A stretch of DNA of 48,393 nt from CAYMUB01 sp964393545. GTDB lineage: Bacteria; Patescibacteriota; Microgenomatia; Daviesbacterales; UBA10151. The notes under the pieces are model-generated. The model searched no databases, was not told where the DNA came from, and saw nothing but the letters and a program-made list of their open reading frames with translations. The stretch covers positions 1-48,393 of the forward strand of contig CAYMUB010000071.1 of assembly GCA_964393545.1 (NCBI GenBank), in the 5' to 3' direction. The position numbers and the translations under genes were made by a program. Below are positions 48,131 to 48,393 of this stretch, one piece after another (position 1 is the stretch's first letter; each line of letters starts with the position of its first letter).

Positions 48131-48393
48131 ATGGAATTCTCTGAAATTATATCTGAGGCAATTGGAACACTAACTGTTAATAAACTGAGAACCGGTTTGG
48201 CAACACTGGGAATAGTCATTGGTATCGGTAGTGTGATTGCTTTAATTTCTTTAGGTCAGGCAACCCAAGCTTCTGTTTCAGCTAGAATTCAATCACTAGG
48301 AGCAAACCTTTTAACTGTGCAACCGGGCGCAGTAAATACAGGCGCTGTCAGAGGAGCAGCCGGAGGAGGCACAACTTTGACTATGGAAGATGC
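48131..48393 (+). CDS. ABC transporter permease (MacB-like), partial
   Basis: Only the first 87 codons are in the window: MEFSEIISEAIGTLTVNKLR, then TGLATLGIVIGIGSVIALIS as the first membrane helix, followed by the start of the MacB_PCD periplasmic domain (SLGANLLTVQPGA). A Gly/Ala-rich stretch (GAVRGAAGGGTT) echoes the Gly-rich tail of the adaptor. It completes the MacAB-like system; the rest lies beyond the window. Confidence 0.9.
   Translation, partial: MEFSEIISEAIGTLTVNKLRTGLATLGIVIGIGSVIALISLGQATQASVSARIQSLGANLLTVQPGAVNTGAVRGAAGGGTTLTMED

Noticed and set aside
1..48393. CRISPR array, prophage, insertion sequence or rRNA operon
   Set aside because: No regularly spaced repeats, transposase, integrase, phage structural genes or rRNA sequence were seen; the intein is the only recognisable mobile element.

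Overview
The window looks like a piece of a small, AT-rich, tightly packed genome of a Candidate Phyla Radiation bacterium (Patescibacteria), most likely from the Microgenomates side. This is inferred from gene content and style, not from a marker tree. Short conserved families often seen in that group are present (DUF5679, DUF4446, DUF3048, a charged protein between secD and secF, FN3 plus 'GWN' surface proteins, an LPxTG mini-protein). Genes often overlap by 4 bp (ATGA or GTGA), and a GC-rich palindrome typical of such genomes sits inside recX. TGA is used as stop throughout, so the code is standard and not the Gly-UGA variant of Gracilibacteria/Absconditabacteria.

Layout: (1) 1-3455: start of an unidentified minus-strand gene, then a SAM-I/IV-type riboswitch with terminator in front of metK, whose product is split by a 410-residue intein with a LAGLIDADG endonuclease, then an EEP-family hydrolase. 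(2) 3508-7109: tRNA-Pro, recA, recX, rny (RNase Y) and an HU gene. (3) 7102-12583: three GT-C membrane glycosyltransferases, miaA and an AI-2E-family permease. (4) 12564-13399: the RNase P RNA gene with its own promoter and terminator, then two small minus-strand genes. (5) 13474-19263: DUF4446 and DUF3048 proteins, a winged-helix regulator, and a four-gene secD-x-y-secF operon. (6) 19260-26954: cca, recJ, aspS, a D-Ala-D-Ala carboxypeptidase, a membrane-anchored protein and gltX. (7) 26968-32730: a surface or secretion cluster with two anchored FN3-like proteins around a 1277-residue exported modular protein, followed by an LPRTG mini-protein. (8) 32740-37058: aminotransferase, CDF-like membrane protein, tRNA-Gln, a structured intergenic region, and a two-gene unit with a possible kinase-fold protein. 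(9) 37084-40637: rpiB, rpe, a LOG-like gene and a split transketolase, which form a non-oxidative pentose phosphate block. (10) 40643-44192: copper homeostasis (csoR, cupredoxin, copA) opposite a heme-type membrane protein. (11) 44193-48393: an OmpR-type two-component system followed by a MacAB-like efflux operon, cut by the window end.

The clearest general signal is regulatory. About ten genes have a -10 box ending 6-8 nt before the start codon, so their mRNAs should be leaderless or nearly so. Only a few genes (the DUF5679 gene, secF) show a good Shine-Dalgarno sequence. Specific regulation is readable at three places: SAM attenuation of metK, a CsoR-like operator lying exactly in the spacer of the csoR promoter, and matching 11-bp-spaced direct repeats (TTAAGCT-N4-TTAAGCT type) before both the response-regulator gene and the efflux operon.

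Most promising for novelty are the intein in a riboswitch-controlled MetK, the exported modular protein that carries a GNAT-like domain, the uncharacterised 113/608-residue gene pair, and the structured RNA candidates in 34620-34770.
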